Of a stretch of 64,000 nt of DNA, positions 45,226-57,385 are shown in pieces. The stretch is from assembly GCA_949361645.1 (NCBI GenBank), contig OX442436.1, forward strand, positions 5,700,386 to 5,764,385. Direction: 5' to 3'. A program made the translations under genes and the position numbers. Below the pieces are notes generated by a model. It did not search any database and had not been told where the DNA came from. It saw only the letters and a program-made list of their open reading frames with translations. This DNA comes from Spongilla lacustris (Eukaryota; Porifera; Demospongiae; Spongillida; Spongillidae). Numbering within the stretch: the stretch's first letter is position 1; each line of letters opens with the position of its first letter.

Positions 45226-48200
45226 TGTGTACTTACACTTACATGTACTAACCACTGGTTCACTCACCACCACAACCAACCTCCACCCCTCACCTCTACA
45301 ACACTCTCTCCTTTTCCTTGTCTCCCCAGATCGGGTCAGGTGTTCCTCCCTGAGGGTCCTGTCCTTACGGGATAACCAGATAGCCAGCCTGCCCACCTCC
45401 ATCGGTCAGCTCTCCCAGCTCTCAATCCTTAACATTGTGGGCAACAGGTTTAGGCGTCGTTACCATGGTCATGTGATCATTGGTCATGTGATCATTGCTC
45501 ATGTGATCATCGGTCATGTGATCATTGCTCATGTGATCATTGGTCATGTGATCATTGCTCATGTGATCATCGGTCATTGTGATCATTGCTCATGTGATCA
45601 TTGGTCACTGATCACATTTGCCAGTAAAGTGATCATGTGACCATCTGCAATAGCATGATCTACATGTAATCACATGATTCTATCTACTCATGTACTGGTA
45701 TACATATGTACATAACGCACATCACACATACACACATCACATATCACACGTCACACATACACACATACATATCACACATCACACACACATACACATACCA
45801 TTTCACACATCACACATACACCACATGCCATATCATACATGCCATCTCACACATCACATATACACATACACACATACCATATCACACATCACGCATATCA
45901 CATACACACATCACACATCACATACACACATACCATATCACACATACACACATACCATATCACACATACACACATACCATATCACACATACACACACTAC
46001 GCCACACACACATACCTGCAGGCTGGTCCACATGCCATATTCGATGACCAATCTTAAAAGCCTCTCTGCTGTGTGGATAGCCGAGAACCAGAACAGACCC
46101 ATCGTAGAGATGCAGTTGGAACATGGCTCTGAGGAGCAGCGAACCAAGTGGCTCACCTGCGTGCTCTTCCCCCAGCAGGGCCAGGAGACCCCTTTTGGGG
46201 AACCGGGTGAGTGGGGCAGTTTGATGTGGTGTGGGGAGGAGGATGTGGTGTGGGAGGGGGATGTGTCTACCCTCTTGGTGGTGAGTGGGCGTGGTGTGTT
46301 TGTATGAGGGATGTTTGTAAGCCCTATTTGTTTTCCCTGTGCCAAAGGACACACCTACACACCTGTGTGAGATCATGGTACCTATACATATCAATTACAA
46401 TGATATTGGAATCTTTGTTACAACAACCCCTACATACATCTATGTCTTTGTTTCTATCAGTACAACAGGAGCCCAGACTGGCAGATTCCCAGGAAGAGGA
46501 GAGAGATGGAAAGCATCCCCTGGGCAAGGTGGACTTTGACCCCACAGTTCAGGAGAACAGGGGTATGTATGCACGTGTGTGGAGCTGTGCCTAGCACACA
46601 CTAACTCCCTTCTCCTACCCTTCCCTTCCCTCGTGTCTCCACCACACCTCCCTCCACACCTCCCGATATCACCATGCTGATTTCAGGGCGGCTCTAAGCT
46701 GAACAGAGACCCACCCCCTTCCCAAGGAGCTACACAGCAAGGCCATGCACTGGAGGGCAATGAGAGAGATGTCTGGAGAGAAGGGAGTTGAGGGAGGTGA
46801 GTCCCATCCTTGAGAGGCAATCACATATCACACCTTCACATATCACACTCACATATCACACTCATCTTCACATATCACACACTCACCTTCACATATCACT
46901 GTCACCATGGTGCAGAATGTGATTGTGGAGTATTGAAACCTTCACCTTTCATTACTTTCACTTTGCATTAATGTTCGGGTGCATTGTAACCATAGCAATA
47001 GTTTCAAAATGAGTGTTGTTCCAACAACAATCTAGAGTAGCGTTATTCATATTCTGATCAATTAGGTACATGTACATGTGTAGCACTTAAAAATAGCACA
47101 CATCTTTTCTCATAGCACTTTGTGGGTTAAGTATGCACGCAAATTACCATTGTGAGGACGTTATGTGAAGAGGTGTGCTATATCCCTCACTGGTGCTCAT
47201 GGTTCCCTCACTGGTGCTCATGACTCCCTCACTGGTGCTCATGAATCCCTCACTGGTGCTCATGGGCTCCCTCACTGGTGCTCATGGCACAGTCCTGAGT
47301 CATGATCACCAGTGAGGGATATAGCCCACCTCTTCACATAACATCCTCACAATGGTAACTTGCATGCAACTTCACCCGCAAAGTGCTATGAAAAGTGGTG
47401 CACTATTTTAGTGTACCAATGCCAATAATCATAATATGAATAACGCTACTCTTAGGCTGTTGGGTTGAAACAGTGCTAACTTTGTTAACTAACTGTGCTC
47501 CTCTTTGCAGGGCGCTGATGTTCACATGAGGCACCCACCTAGAAAGCTTCATCGTCCATATAGCCTCCTGAAGGCGCTCCAAGACCCCATTGGGGATGTC
47601 CCTCCTGTGAGTGCACACCTGCTGAAAGCTTTGTCTGTCTGATCTTCCCTACCCTCCCTCACCCTCCCTCCCTCTGTCACCCTCCCTCACCCTCACCCTC
47701 ACCCTCCCTCCCTCCCTCTAGGCTGATGACACCACTTATGCATTTGACCACGCCTCCAGAAGCAGCTCCCACTCTGGATCATGTGACTCTCCCTCCCCCC
47801 TTGTTAACCACACCTCTGGGTCATAGGTCATCGCTGCGTAGCGATGGCGATGCAAGCCACCAAGCTTCCTGCATCATGGAAACCCAATCCACTGTCCCCA
47901 CACACCTGACCAGTGTCCCATCTCTATCCCCCCCTCCTCTGTCGCCACCAAACGTGAACTCTGATCACGTGTTGCAGAAGGTTTCGGAGGTCAGTTCTGT
48001 CTCCCCTCTGCCAGAATTATCGGAATCACCAGGTGGCAAGATGGTACCCAGTGATGGCATCTCCAGGGTGCCCAGTGATGGCATCTCCAGGGTGCCCAGT
48101 GATGGCATCTCCAGGGTGCCCAGTGATGGCATCTCCAGGGTACCCAGTGATGGCATCTCCAGGGTACCCAGTGATGGCATCTCCAGGGTACCCAGTGATG

Positions 48201-51200
48201 GCATCTCCAGGGTACCCAGTGATGGCATCTCCAGGGTACCCAGTGATGGCATCTCCAGGGTGCCCAGAGGAGTGGTAACCAATGGTGGTGCTATTGTGAT
48301 GGAATCAGTGATGGAGAGTCGTCAGGAAGCCAGTGTGATCATTACCACAAGTTCCCATAGGTCGCCAAACACCTTCATCCTGAGCTCCAACAACAACAAC
48401 AACAACAACAACAGCGACAAACATTGCCCAAGAGACTGGACAACAGAAGCAACATTTTGTACGATCGCAACCTGTTGCCACGGGCGATGAATGCGACTCT
48501 GCCTGGCTGCCGTTTGAAAATCCCCTCCCACTCCACCGACCACCACCACCCACCACACCAATCCCCTCCTCCTTGATCACCACAGCGCTCAGGACTTACA
48601 TAACGACACTGATAGTGAACAGGGCTCGTCAGCCTGGTACCTTACCCCTGACTCCCCCCCCTCCTCCTCCTCCTCTTCCTTCCCCTGCCCACCTCCCACT
48701 CTTCCCCTGCGGGATGCGACAACATCACTGCGCGCAATAATTATGACCATCTCCACCACCTGCACTATCCCCCGCGATGCATTAATAACCAGGGATGCAT
48801 TAATAACAAGAGACATATTAGATCTGCATCCTGCCTCTCTTGGGATGAGGCCACGCCCACCCAGACCTGCGGGCGCCCGAGGCATGGAGAGTCATTACAT
48901 TCTTTGACGATGACACTGAAGAACATTGGCCACGCCCCCCTGAAGGTGTGGCTTGTCGTGCCAAGCAGGACCTTGCGTGGCACAAAGAGACCAGTGCTTT
49001 CCAACGGCTGGAACAGAGGGAGGATGCTGTTGGACATCAAATGTCATGTAATCCCCGAAGAAGGTCACATGACAGGCCCAGTACAGCTGTCAACCAGCAT
49101 GGGTACGTGGCCACACCCCCGCTGAAGAGATACTCCAGCTGGTGTCAGCCCAGCCAAGACATGCCATCCAGCAGCTGCTCTGGACTGAAAAGGCACTCAG
49201 ATGTCTCGCAGGCCAGCAGTGATGGCCACACCTCCTTAATGTCATTAGAACTGATCAAGGTACAATATTTAGGGAGGGAGGTAATGGGGATGAGGCAAGA
49301 GGATGAGTAAGGGAGGTGATGGGGAGGAGGAGGCAAGAGGATGAGGGAGGTGATGGGGAGGAGGAGGCAAGAGGATGAGGGAGGTGATGGGGAGGAGGAG
49401 GCAAGTGGATGAGGAAGGGAGGTGATGGGGAGGAGGAGGCAAGAGGATGAGGAAGGGAGGTGATGGGGAGGAGGCAAGAGGATAAGGAAGGGAGGTGATG
49501 GGGAGGAGGGAGGTAATGGGGAGGAGGCAAGTGGATGAGGAAGGGAGGTGATGGGGAGGAGGAAGATAATGGGGAGGATGAGGGAGGTGGGCAGGTGGTT
49601 TTTTTGTGTGAAGGAAAGGGTATGTATGTATACTGTTAAAAAGACTGTAAGGTGGTGTGTGGGCGTTGGTGCACATTCCTAATGGTTTGTTATGGCATCT
49701 TAGTTGGCCCCTGTTTGGTGGCGTATTTGTCAGCAGTGATGTTGTCCCGATCTGCCTGGTTTGTTGCACAAATTCTGCCCCACATGTATGGCTGCTAGCC
49801 GTGTACAGCCTTCTGCACTGCTATCTCAACCACATTCTTTGAATTCCTTCTCATCCTGCTCATATTTTTAGAAGGGAAAGGGGGGGGGGGGGGGTTATAA
49901 ACATGTTGGGAACTGGAAGTGATGGATAATGGTCATACAGTTTTCATCATTTGGCGTCAGTTTACTGTGTGTTAACCCTTCCACTTCTAGCCTGGCCAAG
50001 ACAGACCAGCTGTTGCCAATGGAGATAGACGATGCTCTTCAGCACTGGCTGGTGGCAGAGGTTAGTTGTACGCCTTCTAAGGATAAAAATGTCTGCCAAC
50101 GTGTGTTAAGGCTAGCCATGTGATTGTTACCATGGTGATTTTGTTTCCTGTTGTGTCACTCCTTTGAATTAGATTGCTTTTCAAGTTGCTTTTCTAAAGA
50201 AAACAATGCTGACATACACTGGTACCTGATTTTAGCACATTCAGAAGAACGGCCAGAGCATTAGTAGCCTTAAAACTTCCCATTCTTTCTTTTTATTCTT
50301 ATCTTTCGTGGCCTCAGTTGATTTGATTGCATCTCTCCACCACCTCCCTCCCCTCCCCTCCCCTCCCCTCCCCTCCCCTCCCCTCCCCTCCCCTCCCCTC
50401 CCCTCCCCTCCCCTCCCCTCCCCTCCCCTCCCCTCCCCTCCCCTCCCCTCCCCTCCCCTCCCCTCCCCTCCCCTCCCCTCCCCTCCCCTCCCCTCCCCTT
50501 CCCTCCCCTCCCTCCCCTCCCCTCCCCTCCCCTCCCCTCCCTCCCCTCCCCTCCCTCCCTCCCCCTCCTCTCCCTCCACCTCCTTCCCATGGGAAGTTCA
50601 TTAGTTAATGCAGTGTGGTAGGGGTTCTGGCTCATAAGCCAATAGAACAAAGGAGTCCGTGATGCAGGCACTGGATGAGAAATGTGTTTCTAAGGGTGAT
50701 AGTTTGGAAGATGATGTATTAGGTGATAGACAGGTCCCCCAGCAACACTCGTGACCTGCACTCATGACTGCTCAAATGGACCCTGTGTGTGTGGATGGTC
50801 ATGAGCATTGAGAAAACAGATTTAACACTTCGCGATCCCTCTGAAGGGTAGTAGGTGCCAACAGCACCTTAGAGTGCTTACGCTTCTACTTATCCATTAA
50901 ACCTGCAACTATGGCTGCTGTTATGCTCACTACCTCTCACTGTGTAGATTAGTACTGAGATCTTACATCCTCTCTCTCTCTCCCTCTCTCTCTCCCTCCC
51001 ACTCTCTCTCTCTCTCCCTCCCTCTCTCTCCCTCTCCCTCTCTCCCTCTCTCTCTCTAATCTTGGTGGCCTTCTAATCCCACCGGTCTGTTAATCATTTG
51101 ATAACTACTTAACCTGTATTTAATATTCAATGGTCATGTGATTTCCTTACCTTTGCACTGTTGATGTCAAAAGTTAAGAATATTCACTACAGGGCAAAGG

Positions 51201-52025
51201 TCTCTGCCAGCCTTGGTGATATATGAGGCCATCACACTGTGTGTGGGTGTGCACCTTATAACCCACTGCAAAATGTCTTGGGTTACACTTTTCGTAATCC
51301 TCCCCCTCCCCCTCCTCCCTCCGGTAGTGTCTCCCATCTCCACTTCACTTGCATTCCCTCTCGTCCCCCAACCAAAGTATCTCCTTTCATGTGGGCATGT
51401 GGGTGTGTTGTAGCCCATGCCAAGTCCCCATGTTATGGACAATGTTGCGTTCCTGTGTGTGTGACAAGTGGGATAACTCCTTTGTAATCCTTTGGTCAAC
51501 CCATTCTTCTCTCCCCTTTCTCTCCCCCTTTCTTTCCCCACACAGCTAAGGCTTCATCCATTTCCCTGAACCATGGACACATTGTGAGTTACTTTTAAAG
51601 ACTCCAAATTTCGGATTGGCATGAAGGAATGAGCATGTATTATGCATTCATTGGAAAACCCTATGTGGGTTGGTTACCATGGTAATGCCAATGAATTTTG
51701 TTTTCTCTGTTCCCTGTTTGTATTTCACATTTAATAGAAAGAGCCCCCAATTTCTGTTAGGCAGGTTGTAGGGAAAGAGTTATTATTATTTAAAACACTT
51801 CACATTTTCTTGGAACTGAGTGTTGTTCTAAATTTGACACTTGTTTGTAGCACACACTAGAGAGTGTTGCATCTTCACTATGGTGTGCATTGAATGGAAG
51901 GGGGGGGAGTGTTCTTAAGAAGGACTACTATGTGTGTATGTGTGTGTGTGTTTGCATGTTTGCGTGTGTGTATGTGTTTGTGTGTGTGTGTTTGTGTGTA
52001 TGTGTTTGTGTGTGTATGTGTTTGT

Positions 52026-52110
<85 letters not shown>

Positions 52111-54210
52111 AATGTAGGTGTGTATGTGTGTATGTGTTGATCCCATGGCATCCTTACCCCAGCATTGCATTGTGTCCCTCTTGTATTTCTGGTTTGTCAC
52201 GCCCTCTCTGTTTGGTTCCAACAGTTTGAGGTGTGGCTGAACAAGGGCCCCAATGTTGGCTTTGGTGTCACGGGTGGCATGGACACAGTGGGAGCCTGCA
52301 AGCCAGGAGACAAGGTGAGCCCAACACAGTGCACAATGCATTGACACCTCAACATGGGCATACCCTAGATCTCCCTTGCCAACGATAAGCAGACCGTCTG
52401 GGGGCATAGGTGTGTCCGATTTTCTTGTCTTGGACTAATTCCTTTCTCTGCTTGGGTCATTTGGACTGTCTGGTTCACACATTTTGCACAGCTTTAGGAT
52501 ACTGTGTCTCTCCCTCCTCCTCCCTCTCCCTCCTCCTCCCTCTCCCTCCTCCTCCCTCTCCCTCCTCTTCCTCCTCCCCCTCCCTCCACCACCTTTACCC
52601 TTTGCTCACTGCCAGAATAGTCATACGCTATGCTGCAATAGGCTCTTGAATGTGCTCTAATTAGGATTGGGCAATACTAGAATTGGGAGTAGGCTGCCCT
52701 GTTTGTCTTATTTCTGTATACAAACTTACACTAGTATTTACATGTAACACCCACATTCCTCCTCCCCAACCCTCCCATACTGTAAATTCATTGAGGACAA
52801 ATGTTGTTGACTTGTGGCAACATGGGGGTTTGGTGAGGGGACTAATGGGGAGGAGGGGGAAACAGTATCCAGTTTCAGTGTTATATGATGGTATTATTAT
52901 CTGATAATGACCTTCTAAAGGGGAGGAGGGGGGATACATTTTGAATGTTATAACAGGGACTGTGTGTGGGTTTGTGCGCTAGTAATGTGAAAGACACATA
53001 CATGTATGTGGTATATCTGCGTGTGTGTGTGTGTGTGTGTGTGTGTCGTGTGTGTGTGTGTGTGTAATACACACTGTGCATTAGGTGGACTATGTACATG
53101 TACTTAAGGGGCAAGGCTGTGGGGTGGTGCAGTGAAGGAAAGTGATGTAGTGTACAGATAGAGGAAATGTTGGAGCATGAAACTCTTTTTTGGTCATGAA
53201 ATATGCAATGTGTGATGACAAAGTGTTGTGTGTGTTTTCTAAACATCCAGGAAGGAAGGAGAAAGTTGTCCTTCCTCATTATTCCCTCACTTCCTCATCC
53301 CCTTACTCTCCTCATCCCCTCACTCCCTCATCCCCTCACCCCCTCACTCTCATCAGTCCCTTGCTCCCCTCATCCCCCCCCCCCCTTCCCCCCTAATATA
53401 TTTAGACTACCAATGGGATGGCACTGCCTTAGTCACACTAATGAAAAGCCGCGCAGGTGTTAGTGTTCGCCATCCTTTGATGTCTGCACAGAGGGACTGA
53501 TAGCTTGCATGAATACAAGCTCACCTATAATAGAAGTGTTTTTGTTGTCTGTGATGTGTGCACTGGTCTGCAGCAAGTCTGTTCACCCTATTTAGGAGAA
53601 CTGTATGGGAGCCCAAGGGCTAACAGTATCCTTTATATCCCCTTCAAAGCACACGCACAACCACAATAGAAATCCACCGTGAATATCATCACCTATATTT
53701 TCTGGGGGGAGATTTTTTTTTTCCCCCTCTAGAGTATGCCTAACTTTTTCTACTTCCATGTCTTTTCATTTCATATTCCATTTCCTGTTCCAACTCCACA
53801 TATTTCATGATTTCATTTTTTTTTTCCCCCTACAAACTGCACCCCTTCCCACACCCCTCTGGCTGGACTCCCTTGTGATCTTTACAGGGGCACATGTACC
53901 ATACATGGAAGGTGGCCGAAGCGCACTGCAAGGGAAGGATTCGGAATGGGGACCGTTTACTGCAGGTAAAGTGCATGTAGTAAGTAAAGGTTTGTGGTCA
54001 TGCATCCGTACAGCAATGTGGGACACTAGTTCCGGATAGTAGTAACAGGAAGGGATCAACACATGTAACCCTCTCCTTTCCTTTTGTTCCCCAGGTCAAT
54101 GGGACTGACGTCTCGTCTCTGTGTCGTGCTGAGGTGTTGCGCCTGCTCGCTGGCCCCGAGAAGATTCTGTGCGTGGTGCTGTACAGGGAGCCCTCAGCCA
54201 CACTGCTGTA
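41001..54210 (+). CDS. LAP-family protein: leucine-rich repeats and C-terminal PDZ (Erbin/Densin-like)
   Basis: Exon 1 (41001-41165) opens MSKFLLSCVRFRKVPVESFD and EVPPEIYQHRKSLRKLLLNS, the LAP N-terminal signature. LRR exons follow at 42308-~42424 (LRELDLSENDILFM), ~43407-43485 (PDTIHQCQELVFLDLSANPL), 43804-43893 (LKVLLMNGCELEQLPPNIG), ~44873-44956 (GGLTKLTTFIADENLLTTLP), ~45331-45448 (VLSLRDNQIASLPTSIGQLS) and ~46019-46206 (SLSAVWIAENQNRPIVEM, LTCVLFPQQG). A low-complexity middle (~46458-50060) contains VPSDGISR x9. The PDZ is in exons ~52225-52314 (VWLNKGPNVGFGVTGGMDT), ~53888-53966 (IRNGDRLLQ) and 54095-54210 (VNGTDVSSLCRAEVLRLLAG). LAP proteins scaffold basolateral junctions. A single C-terminal PDZ fits Erbin/Densin rather than four-PDZ Scribble. 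About nine LRRs are missing around the N gap, and several exons show frame breaks, so the model is incomplete. Confidence 0.85.
41535..41735. repeat. (GT)n microsatellite in LAP intron 1
   Basis: Mostly TG dinucleotides with GTATGTTACTGCCTATACTA interruptions that are themselves duplicated. Confidence 0.9.
41905..42307. repeat. (CCCT)n tract, ~400 bp, abutting LAP exon 2 acceptor
   Basis: Nearly pure CCCT tetranucleotides, with C/T-only sequence from about 42150 onward, run directly into the CCAG acceptor at 42304-42307. Confidence 0.93.
43530..43720. repeat. (ACATAC)n/(CA)n microsatellite in LAP intron
   Basis: Alternating CACATA and CACACA words between the third and fourth LRR exons. Confidence 0.9.
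43905..44180. repeat. 21/22-bp minisatellite in LAP intron
   Basis: About 13 units of GGGGAGGGGTGGTTATGTGA just after the fourth LRR exon and before the N gap. Confidence 0.92.
44488..44687. other. Assembly gap of exactly 200 N
   Basis: Two hundred N, a round number that suggests a placeholder of unknown true length. It lies in the middle of the LRR-coding part of the LAP gene. Confidence 0.98.
45465..45615. repeat. 15-bp tandem repeat in LAP intron
   Basis: About nine units of GTCATGTGATCATTG, each with the palindrome TGATCA. Confidence 0.9.
45700..46015. repeat. (CACACATACC)n-type microsatellite in LAP intron
   Basis: CA-rich repeat running into the CTGCAG acceptor near 46018. The His/Thr/Tyr open frames are artefacts. 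Confidence 0.9.
47010..47490. mobile_element. Foldback/MITE-like element in LAP intron
   Basis: The left half (~47010-47202) and right half (~47302-47490) are imperfect reverse complements. Matching blocks include AGAGTAGCGTTATTCATATT, CATAGCACTTTG, TTACCATTGTGAGGA, TTATGTGAAGAGGTG and ATATCCCTCACTGGTG. The loop holds about five copies of CTCACTGGTGCTCATG. It has no coding capacity and sits between LAP exons near 46795 and 47513. Confidence 0.8.
48043..48259 (+). repeat. 24-bp coding minisatellite, nine units (VPSDGISR)
   Basis: Nine uniform units of GTACCCAGTGATGGCATCTC plus CAGG, in frame with the surrounding Ser/Pro-rich LAP linker. Some units begin GTGCCC. Confidence 0.92.
49275..49590. 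repeat. ~34-bp purine-rich minisatellite in LAP intron
   Basis: Units of GGGAGGTGATGGGGAGGAGG plus CAAGAGGATGA, starting right after the coding block that ends SLELIK. Confidence 0.9.
50340..50575. repeat. (CCCCT)n tract in LAP intron
   Basis: Over 35 CCCCT/CCCT units. A (CT)n tract follows at 50965-51058. Confidence 0.93.
51930..52120. repeat. (GT)n microsatellite in LAP intron
   Basis: TG dinucleotides with TTTG and TATG interruptions, before the first PDZ exon. A further short (TG)n lies at 53020-53068. Confidence 0.9.
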
Positions 54211-54268
54211 GACAAACCACGTGATCCTCTTGTGTGGGCGTGCGGTGACAGAACACATTAACATGCGT

Positions 54269-54275
54269 AATAAAC
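54269..54275 (+). terminator. Polyadenylation signal of the LAP gene
   Basis: AATAAA in TAATAAACGG, about 60 bp after the LAP stop codon. It is the only canonical hexamer before the next gene. Confidence 0.5.
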
Positions 54276-54524
54276 GGCAACTTTTATCCATAATATTCAA
54301 AGTGTATAGACATGTTACATTTCTCTGGTTGTTTTCTTTTTTATAATATTGTGTCACCACCTTTATTTTTACCAACAAATAACAATTTATGTCAAAAGCA
54401 TTGCTTCGTCATGTTGACGCCCTTCCGCGAAAGCAGCAGACCCAAAAAGGGGGTCGGCTGGGACGTGCCCGTTTATTCCGATTGAAAGCAATTTTTTTTT
54501 GGTATTAATTAACAGGTGACTAGT

Positions 54525-54609
54525 TGATGACGTAATTATTGCTACATATAAAGCCCTGGGATCGTAGAATTCGGAGTAGTTGTATTTGATACTCGGGTAA
54601 GAACAAAAA
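54525..54609 (+). promoter_or_regulatory. Core promoter candidate of the KSR-like gene
   Basis: TGACGTAA (CRE/ATF-like, ~54527-54534) is followed by the TATA-like CATATAAAG (~54544-54552), about 60 bp before the ATG at 54610. Assignment is by motif and spacing only. Confidence 0.4.
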
Positions 54610-55819
54610 ATGGCAAAAAGAAGAACCGGTAACAAGTGGTGCGTGAAGCGAATCATCAAGAACATCAAGACGATGTTGCAGCGACGGTGCGGGCGCAGAT
54701 GCAGCGAGCCGTGTGCATTCCCGCTGGCAGAGCAGCCGTCCGTATTGCCGCTACCCTTTGAGCCAGAACAGCTGCAGGCATTGAAGTACGCACAAGTGCA
54801 AGAGCAGGAACAAATGCAGGAGCAACAGCAGCAGCAGCAGGTGCTGCAAGAGCCACTGCCACCTAAATGCGATTGCCCCGCTTCTCCATACGGATATCTC
54901 TTCTCCGGCGTAGAGAGCACTGGCTCAAGCACATGCACGAGCGTGCCTGAACTGGAAGATACGCTGGTTGAAGAGGGGGACTTTGGGATTAGTCACTATA
55001 ACGAACTGGACTTTTTGGACGAGTGGACTATTGAACGTCGAGATCTGTCCTTGGAACGAGTCATAACAACGAGCGAGAAGGAAACAGTCTATCGGTTAGT
55101 TTATTTAGTGCATGATACCTTTCGTACGGCTGCTGGATAATCTATTGTTCGGGCTTGGAGTTTTGGGATAGCGAGTCACGACTCTCCCAGCGTCGGGGTC
55201 AGGGAAGGTCGCGATACACGAATTGCGAGTGTGGGTTTGCGAGTGAATCATTCTTTACATTAATTGTAATTTCCCACGCAGAGCATATTGGCACGGCTCC
55301 GTTACCGTACATACGCGGAGAGCGAGCACGGAGCAGGAGTACCAGGATTTCGTGAGCGAGGTGCAGACTTTGTGCCGCATCAGGCATGAGAAGATACAGC
55401 TGTTCATGGGAGTGTGCTTTGACCTAAAGCCAGACCGCCTCGCCATTGTCGTCGAGTAAGTACGTGTGTCAGTACCCCTCATTGTCACCGCTTTATGCAA
55501 GCAACGCATTGTGCGCGCGCACACGCAGCTTCCACGGGTACCATTTGCGAACACAGTAGTGGCATGTCCGTGCAACAATAAAGCATTTACGCGATGCACT
55601 GTAAGTATTGTAGCTGCTATGAATACAATAAATGCTTTTGTGTTCAGCGCTTACTGTTTTGTATTGTTTTGTTCTATATGCAGCCAGATGAAGGGAGACA
55701 CTTTGCACAACACGATTCACAAGAACAGGTCCCTGTACGACTACCAGTCCACAATGAGCATACTAAACCAGGTGGCCCAGGTGAGTAAGTTGGTCTGGGG
55801 AGGAGGGGCTCTTTAAGGG

Positions 55820-55881
<62 letters not shown>

Positions 55882-57385
55882 AAAAGCATGACACGGAGTC
55901 ATTTTTGTAACGAGGCAATGTGGATTATTGCAGACTTGAGGATCACGTGTGGCCCTGTTCTTCCTCCAGGGTATGGAGTACCTTCATGCCAAGAGCATAT
56001 CCCACCCTCTGCTCACCTCGCAGTCCATCGGCATCTATCGTGGTAGAGCGTGCATCACCATGTGGGCTCCCCACAGCAGCTGCAGGTGTGTTATTGTATG
56101 CATAAGTTTGGGGGGGGGGGGGGGGGGGGGGTCTTCTTAGTACACTTGGCTACCTTGGGGTCCCTGTTCAGCCACCTTATCCTCCCCCTTATCCTCCCTC
56201 TTACTTCCCTCAGAAATGCCCATAAATAAAACTGCTTTGAACATAATACCATCCCCCACCCTCTCACAGGGTTCATCCACCTATTTCTCACCCTCCTCCT
56301 CCTCCCTTTCAATAGTACTTGTGTGCATGTATGGCATTAACATACCAACCCCCAAACCCATCCCACCACCATTATATGGGTGTGTGTGTGTGGGAGGAGG
56401 GGGGAAAGAGATTTCACACCCCTTTGTATGACCTTTGTGTACCTACCCTTCACCCAACCAGATCCATCACTGCACAGGAGCTGACCTACATTCCTCCTGA
56501 GGTGCTGAGGTCTCTGGTACCAAACCATGATGGAACCCTCAGTTTGTTTGAGTGCAGCTCCTATGAAGCCAACGTTTATTCATTCGGGTAAATGAATTCT
56601 CAATATATAGGTGGGGTGGGAGGTGCAAGCCCAAGAGACAGCAGGCACACATGTACTACACCCACCCACCTCGCCTGCTTGCTCATGCATGCTAGTTAAG
56701 TGTAGTACTGACGGGCCCCCTTTATTGTATTTGTGGCTCTCCCATGCACAACCCCGACACCCCCGAAATCCCCCATTACTAGTAAACTTACTACACACCA
56801 TTACCATTTTTCTCCTCATCTTCTCAGAACCGTTGCATACGAGCTAGCCACAATGCAGAGACCATACAAAGGGATGGCAATAGTACCCATCATCTGGGAG
56901 GTGGGAAATGGGCACTTCCAGTCATTGGCCCAGATTGGTTCCTGGAAGCTGAAGAGTGTTGTGGCCTCTTGTTGGACCCCAGAACCTATGGAGAGAGCTA
57001 CCTTCGAAGACATTGTCGAGAACATCGAACGCAATGTAAGTCACATGGCTGCAGGAGGAAAAGGAAGGGGGGGGGGGGGGGGGTTGTAATGTTGTGAGGA
57101 TGGCACTTTTTGGATGTGTGTTGGTAAGAGTTGTTTAGCAGTCATATAGATCTATTGCTTAATAAAATGGAAGGAGAAGCTAATGCATTATGTAACGTGT
57201 AACTGCTTTTAGATAAAAATGATGCCATTTTGATAATGAAAGATGCATTCGTGAAACATATCATTTATTTCATTTTCATTCTTATATTCCAGATGACACC
57301 CAACAGTCCGCGACCGTATGCGGGAGACGTAAAGTCCGCTTTTAGCTTCTCGGAACCAAGTCAGCTACAGAGAATTGGACTGTGA
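54610..57385 (+). CDS. KSR/RAF-like pseudokinase
   Basis: Exons: 54610-55094, ~55280-55455, ~55682-55779, ~55971-56085, ~56461-56588, ~56827-57034 and ~57293-57385. All phases agree. The N-terminal 160 residues are basic, then Gln-rich, with no C1 or CA1-like domain seen. The kinase fold follows: SEVQTLCRIRHEKIQLFMGV (the RAF/KSR pattern RHxNxxLFMG), GMEYLHAKSISHPLL, IPPEVLRSLVP, YEANVYSFG, TVAYELATMQRPYKG, IIWEVGNGH and CWTPEPMERATFEDI. Catalytic elements are lost. The glycine loop is unrecognisable, the VAIK lysine position reads VTVH, the HRD loop reads SHPLLTSQ and the DFG region reads TMWAPHSS. KSR proteins scaffold RAF-MEK signalling through the kinase fold, so a scaffold or allosteric role is inferred. 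It could instead be a divergent RAF paralogue. Confidence 0.8.
55817..55877. repeat. (GA)n microsatellite in KSR-like intron
   Basis: About 28 GA dinucleotides ending in an A run. Confidence 0.9.
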
